From Ohtaekwangia koreensis (lineage in GTDB: Bacteria > Bacteroidota > Bacteroidia > Cytophagales > Cyclobacteriaceae): 64,000 nt of DNA. The translations under genes and the position numbers were made by a program. How positions within the stretch are numbered: position 1 is the stretch's first letter; the number at the start of each line of letters is the position of its first letter. This document shows positions 1 through 8,635 of the stretch, piece after piece. The stretch is taken from NCBI RefSeq assembly GCF_900167975.1, contig NZ_FUZU01000001.1:1956580-2020579 (forward strand). Direction: 5' to 3'. Below the pieces are notes generated by a model. The model was not told the origin of the DNA, made no database searches, and worked only from the letters and a program-made list of their open reading frames with translations.

Positions 1-171
1 GAGGCTTTCAGCAAAATCTTTTAGCGACTTCGTTGTTGATATACCTTTTCGATGAATGTCTTGCAAAACATCTTCGTTGTGATCGTATACAACAACCTTG
101 TATCCTTTCGAGTGTAGTGACAGCGCAAGATTAAATCCCGTTTCTTCTAGACCGATCAATCCGATTTGCAT
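1..171 (-). CDS. 6-phosphogluconate dehydrogenase (NAD-binding N-terminus, partial)
   Basis: Only the first 57 residues are present; the gene runs off the left edge of the window. The start MQIGLIGL, the Asn-Leu-Ala after the nucleotide loop and the acidic VVVYDHNE at the end of the second strand match the Rossmann domain of the short (YqeC/GntZ-like) 6-phosphogluconate dehydrogenases, which decarboxylate 6-phosphogluconate to ribulose 5-phosphate in the cytoplasm. It starts 53 bp downstream of the gluconate kinase gene on the same strand, so the two probably form a gluconate operon: kinase makes 6-phosphogluconate, dehydrogenase consumes it. Odd point: the usual GLGxMG loop reads GLEETG, so the second glycine of the GxGxxG fingerprint is a glutamate. 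The family call rests on a short stretch and on the neighbour. Confidence 0.75.
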   Translation of the reverse strand, partial: MQIGLIGLEETGFNLALSLHSKGYKVVVYDHNEDVLQDIHRKGISTTKSLKDFAESL

Positions 172-224
172 ACTTGTTATAGATGACGTTGAAAGTTAAG
201 ATGTATAGTTCATCTCCTGAAATT

Positions 225-1733
225 CTATTGAAGCACCGATGTTCTCATGTCCGATACTATACTCATATTGAGAAGCAAAGTATTCGTAAGATTCCGGAAC
301 AACGGAAATATGCGCTCTTTATATACCTGGTGATTTGCTAAGTCCGGTGTAAAGACACGCACCTGATCCTGCTTAAACGAGTTATAGTCGGGTAACGATT
401 CCAGTTTCTTAATAGCCATATAGGCCGCACCAATGGCAGAAGCGTCATCCGTGTTGGTAAGGCCTATAGGTTTACCAAAAATATCGGCTAGCAATTGCAC
501 CCAGCGCTCCGAACGAACAAACCCTCCACTTACATTTACCTGTTGTATAATCAATCCTGATTCTTCCAGGCATTGACTGATATGATATAGCGATAGTGTA
601 ATGCCTTCGAGTACAGCACGTGTGAAATATGCCTGCGTATGATGCGCGGTAATACCAAAAAATACCCCGGAGGTTTCACTGTTCCACAATGGGGCACGTT
701 CACCTAATATATAGGGCAGAAAGATTAATCCATCGGAGCCGGCTTTGACAAGATCTATATCTTTGAGAACATCATCGTAATCAGAAGGAGACGCAAGTTC
801 TTTCTTCAGGAAATTCAACATATACCATTTGAGTGCTACACCACCGTTGTTAATCGGTCCACCGGAGATAAACGTATTTTCATCCAGTCGGTAATTGAAG
901 GTCATGGCGCCATAATTAAAAGTAGGTCTCGTGCTGGCAACACGTATCGCTCCACTCGTGCCGATGGTCAACGCCGCGATGCCCGGGTCAACGGCCTGGC
1001 TACCCACATTGGCACAGCAACCATCACTGGCACCTATGATAAAGGGTATATCAATTGGTAAGCCCGTAATTTTAGAAGTCTCTTCCGTCAATGTACTACG
1101 TTGAAACGTTGTGCTGACAGGTGTTGAAAGTTTTGATTCGGATATTTCACATACTTGTAGCGCCTGTTCACTCCAGGTAAGTTTTTCAATATCGAATAGG
1201 CCGGTTGCCGATGCAATAGAGTGATCGACCTCGTACGTCCCAAAAAGCTTGAACCAGATATACTCTTTTATAGATATATACTTTGAAGCAGCTGTGTAGA
1301 TTTCAGGAGCATGTTCTCGCAACCATATAATTTTACACAGCGGAGACATGGCGTGAACGGGAGTTCCGGATTGCTTGTACAGTGTTTCACCAAGCGCAGA
1401 ATTTTTAATTCGGTCTGCTATCGAAGCGCTCCGGTTATCTGCCCAGGTAATCATGTTCATAAGTGGATTCCCCTGCGTATCAACTGGGATGAAACTATGC
1501 ATGGCACTGCTAAGAGCAACTCCCTGCGGACTTTGCTGCAGAGCTGTCGTGCATCGAAGTATACATTTCAGAAAAGCCTGCCAGATGATCTCCGGTGCCT
1601 GTTCGCTATAACCGGGTTGAGTTGACAACGTAGGATAAGCAACCTGTTCGGTATATATCGCTTTCCCATTGTAGTCAACCGCTACCGCCTTTGTACTTCC
1701 TGTTCCGATGTCTATACCGAGCATGTACTTCAT
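225..1733 (-). CDS. gntK: Gluconate kinase, FGGY family
   Basis: A 502-residue FGGY carbohydrate kinase, close to the usual 500 residues. The start MKYMLGIDIGTGSTKAV gives the N-terminal phosphate-binding DIGTGSTK motif at once, so I chose this ATG over one 17 codons upstream that would add a non-conserved extension. Other family marks are the substrate-side WADNRS segment, GASDGCCANVGS, the ADP-binding IGTSGAIR segment, and VSGGFVRS followed by DDASAIGAAYMA near the C-terminus. The likely reaction is ATP-dependent phosphorylation of gluconate to 6-phosphogluconate in the cytoplasm. The adjoining downstream 6-phosphogluconate dehydrogenase supports gluconate over xylulose or glycerol as substrate. 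No gluconate transporter is visible in the window. Confidence 0.85.
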   Translation of the reverse strand: MKYMLGIDIGTGSTKAVAVDYNGKAIYTEQVAYPTLSTQPGYSEQAPEIIWQAFLKCILRCTTALQQSPQGVALSSAMHSFIPVDTQGNPLMNMITWADNRSASIADRIKNSALGETLYKQSGTPVHAMSPLCKIIWLREHAPEIYTAASKYISIKEYIWFKLFGTYEVDHSIASATGLFDIEKLTWSEQALQVCEISESKLSTPVSTTFQRSTLTEETSKITGLPIDIPFIIGASDGCCANVGSQAVDPGIAALTIGTSGAIRVASTRPTFNYGAMTFNYRLDENTFISGGPINNGGVALKWYMLNFLKKELASPSDYDDVLKDIDLVKAGSDGLIFLPYILGERAPLWNSETSGVFFGITAHHTQAYFTRAVLEGITLSLYHISQCLEESGLIIQQVNVSGGFVRSERWVQLLADIFGKPIGLTNTDDASAIGAAYMAIKKLESLPDYNSFKQDQVRVFTPDLANHQVYKERIFPLFRNLTNTLLLNMSIVSDMRTSVLQ

Positions 1734-1810
1734 AGCAAAATCAAAAGCCCAAATTACAAATTCCAGCGTGAAGTACGGATGCAAACAAGATAATCGAATC
1801 AGAATGTGTG

Positions 1811-1845
1811 AAAATAAAAAGGCATCCGAGGTAATCGGATGCCTT
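1811..1845 (-). terminator. Intrinsic terminator downstream of the DoxX gene
   Basis: A perfect 10-bp inverted repeat (AAGGCATCCG, 7-nt loop, CGGATGCCTT) at 1819-1845 is followed on the minus strand by a T-rich run (the complement of 1811-1820). It lies 23 bp past the DoxX stop codon, in the right orientation to end that transcript before gntK. Confidence 0.8.
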
Positions 1846-1867
1846 CGGTTTAGGTTAGGAGAATGCT

Positions 1868-2323
1868 TTACGAATGCTCTGCAATGTGCATTTCTTTTCT
1901 TCGCTTCGCATCGATAGAATAGCGTCCTGCACCAAACACCATGAATGTGACCAAACCAACTAAGACGACAATGGAAAGCCAGAGTTCCATATGCTGGCCT
2001 ATAGAAAGAAAACCTTTTGGAGCGTTAACCATAAATACGGCTCCAATCAATATTGGGATCTGTATGAGGCACGCTATACGCGTGAATAATCCGAATGCGA
2101 TCATCGGCCCTGCACAGATATGTGCAAACACTATATAGTGCTCTAATGTCATTCCGGCAAAGTAAAGATTTATACCATCCGTTGTCATTTCCAGTTCATG
2201 CATGTGCGTGATGAAATACAATCCTTTGTAGGTGATAAATACTCCAAGTGCAATGCGAAATATATCCAGAAAACCAGGGCGGTGATTGTTACCCCACTTT
2301 TCTACATCGGTGATAACGCTCAT
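1868..2323 (-). CDS. DoxX family membrane protein
   Basis: A 151-residue protein with four hydrophobic segments (roughly residues 20-38, 62-82, 86-104 and 112-132) and the DoxX-type pattern: RIALGVFITYKG in the first helix, a small polar loop, then AGPMIAFGLFTR and a final helix ending in FGAGRYSIDAKRR. DoxX proteins are small inner-membrane proteins, some linked to quinone or thiosulfate oxidation or to redox stress; here no specific role can be read. I chose the ATG of MSVITDVEKW because an in-frame ATG 8 codons upstream adds only a short non-conserved tail. It stands alone with its own terminator downstream. Confidence 0.75.
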   Translation of the reverse strand: MSVITDVEKWGNNHRPGFLDIFRIALGVFITYKGLYFITHMHELEMTTDGINLYFAGMTLEHYIVFAHICAGPMIAFGLFTRIACLIQIPILIGAVFMVNAPKGFLSIGQHMELWLSIVVLVGLVTFMVFGAGRYSIDAKRRKEMHIAEHS

Positions 2324-2391
2324 AATGTTTATTGTTGATCTATACAAAGTTTACGAAAATGCTTTCGTAAAACCTAGAAGAATATAACAAT

Positions 2392-2775
2392 TTACAGACC
2401 CTGCGTGAGTGGTCTCTGATTTTCATTCCAAAGACGAATGAACCAGTAAATGATAAAAGGTATTGTCCCAAAGAAAATAAAGAGGAGTATCCAGAGTATC
2501 TTTTCAGTCTGATCAAGTTGTTTGTTCAGCGCAGCATGTACAATGTAAAATACATGGAGGAAAAGTGATATGAATGTGAGTACAATAATCGGGACGATAA
2601 ACGATAGGACACCCGCTATGATTGCAGACTCTGAAGGTTCGTAATCCTGACCCTGGCTTGCTTCAACAGTAGAGAGTATAAAGTGAAGTATCTGGTAGAA
2701 TATATAGCCGGATAAAATGAAGGGCACGATGGTAAATATACCAAGCAGGATTTTTTGTGTTTTATTCAGGTTCAT
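2392..2775 (-). CDS. Small membrane protein of unknown function
   Basis: A 127-residue protein with three clear hydrophobic spans (about residues 9-33, 52-80 and 92-114). The last span, ILWILLFIFFGTIPFIIYWFIRLW, resembles the PLDc_N-type hairpin in small Bacteroidota membrane proteins (two short helices split by a Gly-Thr-Ile-Pro turn and closed by Tyr-Trp), but it lacks any phospholipase domain. It has no signal for export beyond the helices. It lies 44 bp upstream of the DoxX start (stop at 2392, DoxX start at 2323), so the two may be cotranscribed. Function is not assignable from sequence. Confidence 0.65.
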   Translation of the reverse strand: MNLNKTQKILLGIFTIVPFILSGYIFYQILHFILSTVEASQGQDYEPSESAIIAGVLSFIVPIIVLTFISLFLHVFYIVHAALNKQLDQTEKILWILLFIFFGTIPFIIYWFIRLWNENQRPLTQGL

Positions 2776-2802
2776 GACTTTAGAATTATATAGTATGAAA
2801 CG

Positions 2803-2841
2803 AATATAAAAAAAACTGCCCGGTATATACCGGGCAGTTTT
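2803..2841 (-). terminator. Strong intrinsic terminator of the RRM gene
   Basis: 2812-2841 is a perfect 30-base palindrome (13-bp stem CTGCCCGG-rich, TATA loop) with eight A on the left, which is a U-run on the minus strand just after the RRM stop. The right side also ends in TTTT, so it could act weakly on the plus strand too. Confidence 0.85.
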
Positions 2842-2866
2842 CCGAGTCTTTGGTTATTCCTCCGAA

Positions 2867-3193
2867 TTAATAATCGTTGTTATTATTTCTGCGGTTGAAA
2901 CCACCGCCACCACCACTTCTGTATCCACCACCGCCACTGCGAGGTGCATCAGACTTAGGTCTTGCTTCGTTCACTACGAGGGTTTTGCCCAGGAAGTTGA
3001 ATCCGTTAAGGCTAGTGATAGCTTGACGGCCAGCAGCGTCATCCGCCATTTCGATAAAACCGAAACCGCGACTGCGTTGCGTTACTTTGTCCATGATAAT
3101 CTTGGCAGAAGAAACTTCGCCATACTCTTCGAATAATCCCTTCAATTCCTGTTCGGATGCCTTAAAAGGGATGTTGGCAACGTAAATGTTCAT
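2867..3193 (-). CDS. RNA-binding protein, single RRM with glycine-rich tail
   Basis: A 108-residue protein. Residues 1-78 form one RNA recognition motif: RNP2 is IYVANI (residues 3-8) and RNP1 is RGFGFIEM (about 42-49), both with the aromatic RNA-stacking positions. Residues 80-108 are a Gly/Arg/Asn tail (GGGGYRSGGGGGF). This is the layout of the cyanobacterial and Bacteroidota Rbp proteins, which are abundant and often cold-induced, and bind RNA in the cytoplasm. The gene has a long upstream region with a hairpin at 3264-3287 and a direct repeat at 3351-3380, which suggests leader-based or repressor control. It ends in a strong terminator, so it is probably monocistronic. Confidence 0.88.
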   Translation of the reverse strand: MNIYVANIPFKASEQELKGLFEEYGEVSSAKIIMDKVTQRSRGFGFIEMADDAAGRQAITSLNGFNFLGKTLVVNEARPKSDAPRSGGGGYRSGGGGGFNRRNNNNDY

Positions 3194-3739
3194 TGTTTAA
3201 AAGATAAATGAGAAAATTAATTTTTGAAAACTGACAGACTCGACTGGAACTACTCGCGAATGACTTCTGAGGGTGGCCTCAGTGAAGCTTGACAATTAAC
3301 AACTGCAAAATAAAAAGATTTTTTTGATTTTTAACAATTTTTGTTTTGTGGCGTTTTTGAGCTGAAAAAAGCGTTTTTGATAGACTTAAATTTCATTCAC
3401 ACCAAAAGCAAACAAAATGGCGAGCTTCAAAAATGATAAATTCTATGATGTGGACACAGTTGAATGTTACGACATGCAGCTATAAAATGCTATAGTGAAG
3501 TGATCGTAAGTCAGTGCCTATGTATGTATTTGATATATGAAAATAAAAAGATGACCAAATATACCCGTATAGTTTTTATGGTGTGCTCATGTGCATTTAT
3601 ACTTTTAAAAGTGTGTGTGGTGTGTACTTAAATTATTTTCATTTCATCGGCTGAGTATTTTTCAATTCATTTATATTACCGGTAAATATAGATTTAATCG
3701 TATAGTATACATTTATAACTAAATATTGATTACCCGCCA
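3194..3739. other. Divergent intergenic region, 546 bp, AT-rich
   Basis: This lies between the RRM gene (minus) and the GH20 gene (plus). It holds a hairpin at 3264-3287 (CTGAGG, loop GTGG, CCTCAG, extended by CTT/AAG past a 2-nt bulge) that would sit in the RRM leader, and a 10-bp direct repeat at 3351-3380. From about 3500 to 3739 it is very AT-rich and shows no clear gene; a 22-codon frame at 3417-3485 is too weak to call. Confidence 0.6.
3351..3380. repeat. Direct repeat GCGTTTTTGA, two copies 20 bp apart
   Basis: Identical 10-mers at 3351-3360 and 3371-3380, spaced exactly 20 bp start to start (about two helical turns), upstream of the RRM gene. The spacing fits a pair of sites for a DNA-binding protein on one face of the helix. 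No known regulator is recognised. Confidence 0.5.
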
Positions 3740-6304
3740 ATGAGAGTTTCCCTTTTTGCTGTAATGGTGCTGATTTCGCTTTCAGTACAATCACAATCCA
3801 ACCTATTTGATGCAAAGAATATAAATATACAATGGGAAGTTATAGAGAACAGTCATCAGAATAAATCCCAGTTTCAATCTGCTTTTACATTTACAAATAC
3901 TGGCAAAACTGATTTGCCTAAGCAGGGCTGGACATTGTATTTTAATTTTGTGCGTACGGTCGATCCGGCTTCTACAACGGGAGGCGTTACGATCGAGCGA
4001 GTGAATGGTGATTTGTTCCGATTATTTCCAAAGGCAGATTTCCAGGGAATCAAAGCTGGTAATTCACTGCGCGTGGAATTTGTTTCAAGTGACTGGGTAG
4101 TAAACTTCACCGATGGTCCCGCAGGTATATATATAATCTGGAACGAGGCTCCATCAAAAGGTATACCGGTAACAAACTATACGATCAAGCCATCCACCGA
4201 ACCTAAACAATACTTACGATTTCCAGGAGACAAAATCGGTTTGATAACACCTGCGATCACGTACGATCAGAATAAAGCTATACTTCCGGTCGCGCCTGAT
4301 AAATTGACGAAAGTTTTCCCAACTCCGGTTACGTACCGGGAGAACCCCGGAGCTTTTGTTTTAACAAAGGATGTTGCTATTGTGACAGACCCTGCGTTTG
4401 CAAATGAAGCAGAACTTTTGGCGACTGATCTGTCGGGTATATTCAAGACAAATCCTGCTATATCTACTGCTGGTAATAAAGGCGCAAAGTACATTCAGCT
4501 GCAAAAGAATAGTGATGCTCCGGAGGCATACCAGCTTACCATTACAAATGAAAACATCACGATTGCTGCATCATCTGGAGCCGGAATTTTTTACGGCATT
4601 CAGTCACTTAAAACATTGTTGCCACCACAGTCTTTTGCAAAGACTCAAACGGCTATTGAAGTTCCAAACGTTCATGTAACCGATGCACCAAGATTTCCAC
4701 ACCGCGCGTTCTTTCTGGATGTATCGAGAAATTTTCAGCGCAAGCAGCAAATCTTGAAATTGCTTGACTTGATGGCCTTGTATAAACTAAATGTACTTCA
4801 CTTTCATTTAAACGATGATGAAGGATGGAGACTTGAAATCCCTTCGCTGCCAGAGCTTACGCAAGTTGGGTCGAAACGTGGTCACACCGGTGACAACAAT
4901 GCAAATTTACCTCCATCGTATGGTTCAGGGCCGGATATAAACAACGCTTACGGTACAGGTTATTATTCACAAGCCGACTATATAGATATACTGAAGTATG
5001 CTATGGCCCGACACATTCGTGTGATACCGGAGATTGAAACCCCGGGCCATGCGAGAGCCGCTGTAAAATCAATGGACGCGCGGTATGAAAGACTCATGAA
5101 AGAAGGCAAAAAGGAAGCAGCCGAAAAATATTTACTGCACGATCCCGAAGATCAGTCGGTATATAGATCCGTGCAAGGTTGGAATGACAATGTGATGAAT
5201 GTAGCAATGTCTTCCACGTATATGTTCCTGGAAAAGGTAGTAGATGAGGTCATAGACCAATATAAGCGTGCAGGCGTACCGTTGACAACGATTCATTTTG
5301 GAGGTGATGAGGTGCCAGCAGGTGTATGGGAGAAATCACCTGCGTGTCAAAAGCTGATAAATGAAGATGCATCGGTTAACAACGTTGATGACCTCTGGTA
5401 TTATTTCTTCGGCAAGGTCAATACAATGCTGCAGAGCAAAGGACTTGGACTGTACGGATGGGAAGAGATTTCCATGCGCAAGACGAAGCTCGATGGTAAT
5501 AATCACTATATACCGAATCCCGATTTTGTAAAAGATCATCTGCAGGTAGACGTCTGGAATAACGTTCTTGGCTGGGGCGCAGAAGACCTGGCCTATCAAT
5601 TGGCAAATGCAGGCTATAAAGTAGTACTGTCGTGTGTAAGCAATCTATACTTTGATATGGCGTATCAGAAGTCTTTCGATGAGCCTGGGTACTATTGGGG
5701 TGCCTTTGTAGATATAGATAAGCCCTACTATTTTATTCCGTACGATTATTTCAAGAATGCAAAGGAAGACAAGTTCGGGAATGCCTTGAACAAGTCAATT
5801 TTTACAGGGAAGGCTCGGCTTACGGATTATGGAAAGTCAAATATACTGGGGATCCAGGGATTGCTGTGGTCGGAAACTGTTCAGGGGCCTGAGCGCATGG
5901 AGTATATGATGCTGCCCAAAATGTTTGGACTTGCAGAAAGAGCGTGGGCGAAGGATCCGGCCTGGGCAACAGAGAAAAACGAAACACAAAGCGAGAAACT
6001 ATATCAGCAGGCATGGTCTGAATTTGTAACTGTAGTAGGATCGAGAGAGTTGCCGCGCCTTGACTTTTATAGCGGAGGCTTTAACTATCGGATACCATCG
6101 CCCGGTGCGGTTGTAAAGGATGGAAAAGTAGATGTAAACATACAGTTGTCTGGTTTCGTGGTACGCTATACAACCGACGGAAAAGAGCCAACGGTGAAGA
6201 GTGCTATATATAGCGGACCCATAGTTAAGAAGGGAACAATCAAGTTGAAGGCATTTAATCAGAAGGGAAGAGGAGGGAAGACCATCACCATTACCAATCC
6301 ATAA
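3740..6304 (+). CDS. GH20 beta-N-acetylhexosaminidase, chitobiase type
   Basis: An 854-residue exported enzyme with signal peptide MRVSLFAVMVLISLSVQSQS. Domains in order: CHB_HEX carbohydrate-binding-like domain (about 25-140), GH20b alpha/beta domain (about 190-310), GH20 TIM barrel (about 320-755, with the entry motif PHRAFFLDVSRNF), and a C-terminal chitobiase-like beta domain with YTTDGKEPT. The catalytic pair is Asp523-Glu524 in HFGGDEVPAG; Asp activates the substrate N-acetyl group and Glu is the acid/base. It removes terminal GlcNAc from chitobiose or glycan ends in the periplasm or outside. The DUF5009 gene starts 7 bp after the stop, so the two are an operon for GlcNAc release and uptake or modification. 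Confidence 0.92.
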   Translation: MRVSLFAVMVLISLSVQSQSNLFDAKNINIQWEVIENSHQNKSQFQSAFTFTNTGKTDLPKQGWTLYFNFVRTVDPASTTGGVTIERVNGDLFRLFPKADFQGIKAGNSLRVEFVSSDWVVNFTDGPAGIYIIWNEAPSKGIPVTNYTIKPSTEPKQYLRFPGDKIGLITPAITYDQNKAILPVAPDKLTKVFPTPVTYRENPGAFVLTKDVAIVTDPAFANEAELLATDLSGIFKTNPAISTAGNKGAKYIQLQKNSDAPEAYQLTITNENITIAASSGAGIFYGIQSLKTLLPPQSFAKTQTAIEVPNVHVTDAPRFPHRAFFLDVSRNFQRKQQILKLLDLMALYKLNVLHFHLNDDEGWRLEIPSLPELTQVGSKRGHTGDNNANLPPSYGSGPDINNAYGTGYYSQADYIDILKYAMARHIRVIPEIETPGHARAAVKSMDARYERLMKEGKKEAAEKYLLHDPEDQSVYRSVQGWNDNVMNVAMSSTYMFLEKVVDEVIDQYKRAGVPLTTIHFGGDEVPAGVWEKSPACQKLINEDASVNNVDDLWYYFFGKVNTMLQSKGLGLYGWEEISMRKTKLDGNNHYIPNPDFVKDHLQVDVWNNVLGWGAEDLAYQLANAGYKVVLSCVSNLYFDMAYQKSFDEPGYYWGAFVDIDKPYYFIPYDYFKNAKEDKFGNALNKSIFTGKARLTDYGKSNILGIQGLLWSETVQGPERMEYMMLPKMFGLAERAWAKDPAWATEKNETQSEKLYQQAWSEFVTVVGSRELPRLDFYSGGFNYRIPSPGAVVKDGKVDVNIQLSGFVVRYTTDGKEPTVKSAIYSGPIVKKGTIKLKAFNQKGRGGKTITITNP

Positions 6305-6311
6305 TCCCATC

Positions 6312-7505
6312 ATGTACAACGCACTCACTACACAGCGCATTCTCTCCATCGATGCATTTCGTGGAATCACGATCCTGGTCATGATTTTTGTAAATGAACT
6401 GGCTGGTGTGCAAGGTATACCACTCTGGATGAAACACATGCCAGCGGACGCCGATGCTATGACCTTTGTCGATATGGTGTTTCCTGCTTTCCTTTTCATT
6501 GTAGGAATGTCAATACCTTTCGCAATTAATAATCGCCTCTCCAAAGGAGATAATATTGGACAGTTACAACTTCATATTCTCTTTCGAACCATCGGATTGA
6601 TTGTGCTGGGCGTTTTTATGGTAAATGCCGAAGGCGGTTATAATGAAGAAGCGATGGGCATGTCGATTGCACTATGGTCGTTATTATTTTATGCAGGTGT
6701 TATACTCATTTGGAATGTATATACTTTTAAATCCAAAGCTGTTATTTATGCATTGCGGGTTATTGGTATAGCATTGTTACTGGTGCTTGCATTTATATAC
6801 AAAGGTGGTGAAGATGGCACGCAATCTTTAACGCCACAATGGTGGGGCATCCTGGGATTAATCGGCTGGGCATATTTGATTGCCTGTATACTATGTCAGC
6901 TACTCAATGGGAAACTAATCGCCATTATCGTAGCCATTGGTGTATGCATTTTATTCTACGCAGCAGGAAGATCATCAATGGCCGACAGTTCATCTGTGAT
7001 GCGTTGGATGAGCGGTCAAACAGGTCACGCGACACATACGGCTATTGTGCTTTGTGGTATTGCAGTGTCGCTTATGTTTTTCGATACAAAGCAAAAGAGA
7101 AGTGACTCACAGCGATTCATGTTCGTATTCACATTCGCAGCCGTTATATTTATAGCAGGGTTTGTGCTTCGGCCGCACTATACTATATCCAAGATTTATG
7201 CAACGCCAACGTGGAGCTTGTATAGCGCAGGATTTTGTAGCCTGATCTTTGCGTTTTTGTATTGGTTGATCGATTTGAAAAAGATTAGTAGCTGGACTGC
7301 CTTCTTTAAGCCGGCAGCCTCGAATCCTTTGTTAACCTACATTATTCCCTTTATTTTGTATGCGCTGTTTAAACTTCTGCACATCGAATGGCCAGATCTG
7401 TTTTATCAGGGAACTGTAGGTGTTATTTGGTCGGCTATATATGCCATTGCGATTATGGCATTTGTAATCGGCTTGAATAAATTGAAGATCAAACTCCAGC
7501 TATAG
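6312..7505 (+). CDS. DUF5009 (NagX-like) inner-membrane protein
   Basis: A 397-residue protein with about ten membrane helices. The N-terminus RILSIDAFRGITILVMIFVNE and the FVDMVFPAFLFIVGMSIPFA segment are the hallmark of DUF5009, the bacterial relatives of lysosomal heparan-alpha-glucosaminide N-acetyltransferase. In other bacteria the family member NagX lies in N-acetylglucosamine gene clusters and is thought to help bring GlcNAc or chito-oligosaccharides in. The gene follows the GH20 gene by 7 bp, which supports that context. Whether it transports or acyl-transfers cannot be told here. It converges on the next gene with an 8-bp gap. Confidence 0.85.
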   Translation: MYNALTTQRILSIDAFRGITILVMIFVNELAGVQGIPLWMKHMPADADAMTFVDMVFPAFLFIVGMSIPFAINNRLSKGDNIGQLQLHILFRTIGLIVLGVFMVNAEGGYNEEAMGMSIALWSLLFYAGVILIWNVYTFKSKAVIYALRVIGIALLLVLAFIYKGGEDGTQSLTPQWWGILGLIGWAYLIACILCQLLNGKLIAIIVAIGVCILFYAAGRSSMADSSSVMRWMSGQTGHATHTAIVLCGIAVSLMFFDTKQKRSDSQRFMFVFTFAAVIFIAGFVLRPHYTISKIYATPTWSLYSAGFCSLIFAFLYWLIDLKKISSWTAFFKPAASNPLLTYIIPFILYALFKLLHIEWPDLFYQGTVGVIWSAIYAIAIMAFVIGLNKLKIKLQL

Positions 7506-7513
7506 CGATATCA

Positions 7514-8344
7514 CTAAGCCATAACCGCAAGCATTGTAAATATAGGTTTACCGAATTCGACATGTCCATTTACCTGGATTACACTTTCTGCCTCTGCGGT
7601 GGAGAGTCCTTTGGTGAATAATTTCCAGGCATCGTCACCCGGTATAATAATTTCGCAATCCGCTGCTTCGGTTGGTTCAGTAAATTTCCAGGCATCACCT
7701 TTATGAATGACAGACCACTGTCCACCAGCTTCACCTGTGATATGTACTCTTACAACGGTACCTTCAGGCGCAGGAGTGGAGCGATAATGATGTGGAAGCG
7801 CCTGCATAAATGTATCCAGAACAGGGAAGTATAGTATACGCATGGTAATCCCAGGTTTATCAACCGCTTCACGAATCTGCTGCTGATGATGCCACTTCTC
7901 GGTATACTCTCGCGCGATGTGAAACCAATTAAACGATTTATCTTCACCAGCCCAGGCCACAGAAAAGATGGCTTCATCCATGGGGTCAAGTGAGGCAAGG
8001 TGCGTATAGTATGCGTGTCCCGTTGTCTCCAATAGATCAATCAAAACAACGGGGCTCAACCGTTTCATTGCTTTTGCCCAATCAGCGTTCAGTCGATTGA
8101 GAAAGTTTATCAGGTCCTGGTATGATTGAATATTTTCCGGTGCTTCCCCAAAATGACGGTCACGCGATATGGATAATGTTCTGAGATTACCATCCAGTAA
8201 ATGACCTGCTATATCTTTTACCGTCCACTGTTTAGCGCGCGTTTTTTTATTCCAATCTTCAGGCGTTAAAGACTTTAGAAGTTCAATTAATTTTTGATCG
8301 AGTATAGGAAAGAGGTGCAGTGTTGAAATGGGGACCCTCATCAC
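7514..8344 (-). CDS. Maleylpyruvate isomerase/DinB-like family protein
   Basis: A 276-residue cytoplasmic protein. The first 160 residues fit the MDMPI/DinB four-helix fold: TPEDWNKKTRAKQWTVKDIAGHLLDGNL, with the metal-ligand-type His in GHLLD, and a later ReytEKWHHQQQI stretch that supplies another His pair. The C-terminal third (IHKGDAWKFTEPTEAADCEIIIPGDDAWKLFT) resembles the SCP2-like domain of the same family. Named members isomerise maleylpyruvate with mycothiol, which Bacteroidota do not make, so the real substrate is unknown; thiol S-transfer is a family-level guess. Its start overlaps the stop of the small upstream gene by four bases (ATGA), so the two are translationally coupled. Confidence 0.75.
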   Translation of the reverse strand: MMRVPISTLHLFPILDQKLIELLKSLTPEDWNKKTRAKQWTVKDIAGHLLDGNLRTLSISRDRHFGEAPENIQSYQDLINFLNRLNADWAKAMKRLSPVVLIDLLETTGHAYYTHLASLDPMDEAIFSVAWAGEDKSFNWFHIAREYTEKWHHQQQIREAVDKPGITMRILYFPVLDTFMQALPHHYRSTPAPEGTVVRVHITGEAGGQWSVIHKGDAWKFTEPTEAADCEIIIPGDDAWKLFTKGLSTAEAESVIQVNGHVEFGKPIFTMLAVMA

Positions 8345-8565
8345 TTTTTACCGGATAACTCATCGAGACGTCTCCGTTCACCTGGAGTCAGGCTATCGAT
8401 GCCACGAGTATTGATTTTATCTAACAACCGATCCAACTCGTCCAATCGTTGTTTACGCATCGCGTTATAGCGATCATCTTTGGTTTCGAGATTTTTTCCG
8501 AAGATGCTGTTGCGGAAAAAATATATAAGAATCGCTACAACAATAAGAGTTCCATAAAGACCCAT
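8341..8565 (-). CDS. Small single-pass membrane protein, unknown
   Basis: A 74-residue protein: one N-terminal membrane span (LYGTLIVVAILIYFF, about residues 3-18) followed by a charged cytoplasmic helix ending LTPGERRRLDELSGKK. The tail (DRYNAMRKQRLDELDRLLDKINTRGID) is a short helical hairpin with the 'LTPxExxxLxxLS' ending common in small Bacteroidota membrane proteins (often seen after a rhomboid or on its own). A GTG two codons upstream could also start it; I took the ATG. It overlaps the next gene by four bases. No function can be assigned. Confidence 0.6.
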   Translation of the reverse strand: MGLYGTLIVVAILIYFFRNSIFGKNLETKDDRYNAMRKQRLDELDRLLDKINTRGIDSLTPGERRRLDELSGKK

Positions 8566-8635
8566 ATGCACGAAATGTATTCTGTTAAGATAGGAAATGG
8601 ATCACAATTCCTGACCTTAACAGAATATATTTTTT

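Noticed and set aside
3417-3485. 22-codon frame MASFKNDKFYDVDTVECYDMQL in the RRM-GH20 gap
   Set aside because: Too short and without hydrophobic or other distinguishing features; nothing separates it from chance frames in AT-rich DNA.
5999-6544. 181-codon minus-strand frame crossing the GH20-DUF5009 junction
   Set aside because: It overlaps two solid plus-strand genes of an operon and has no family signature.
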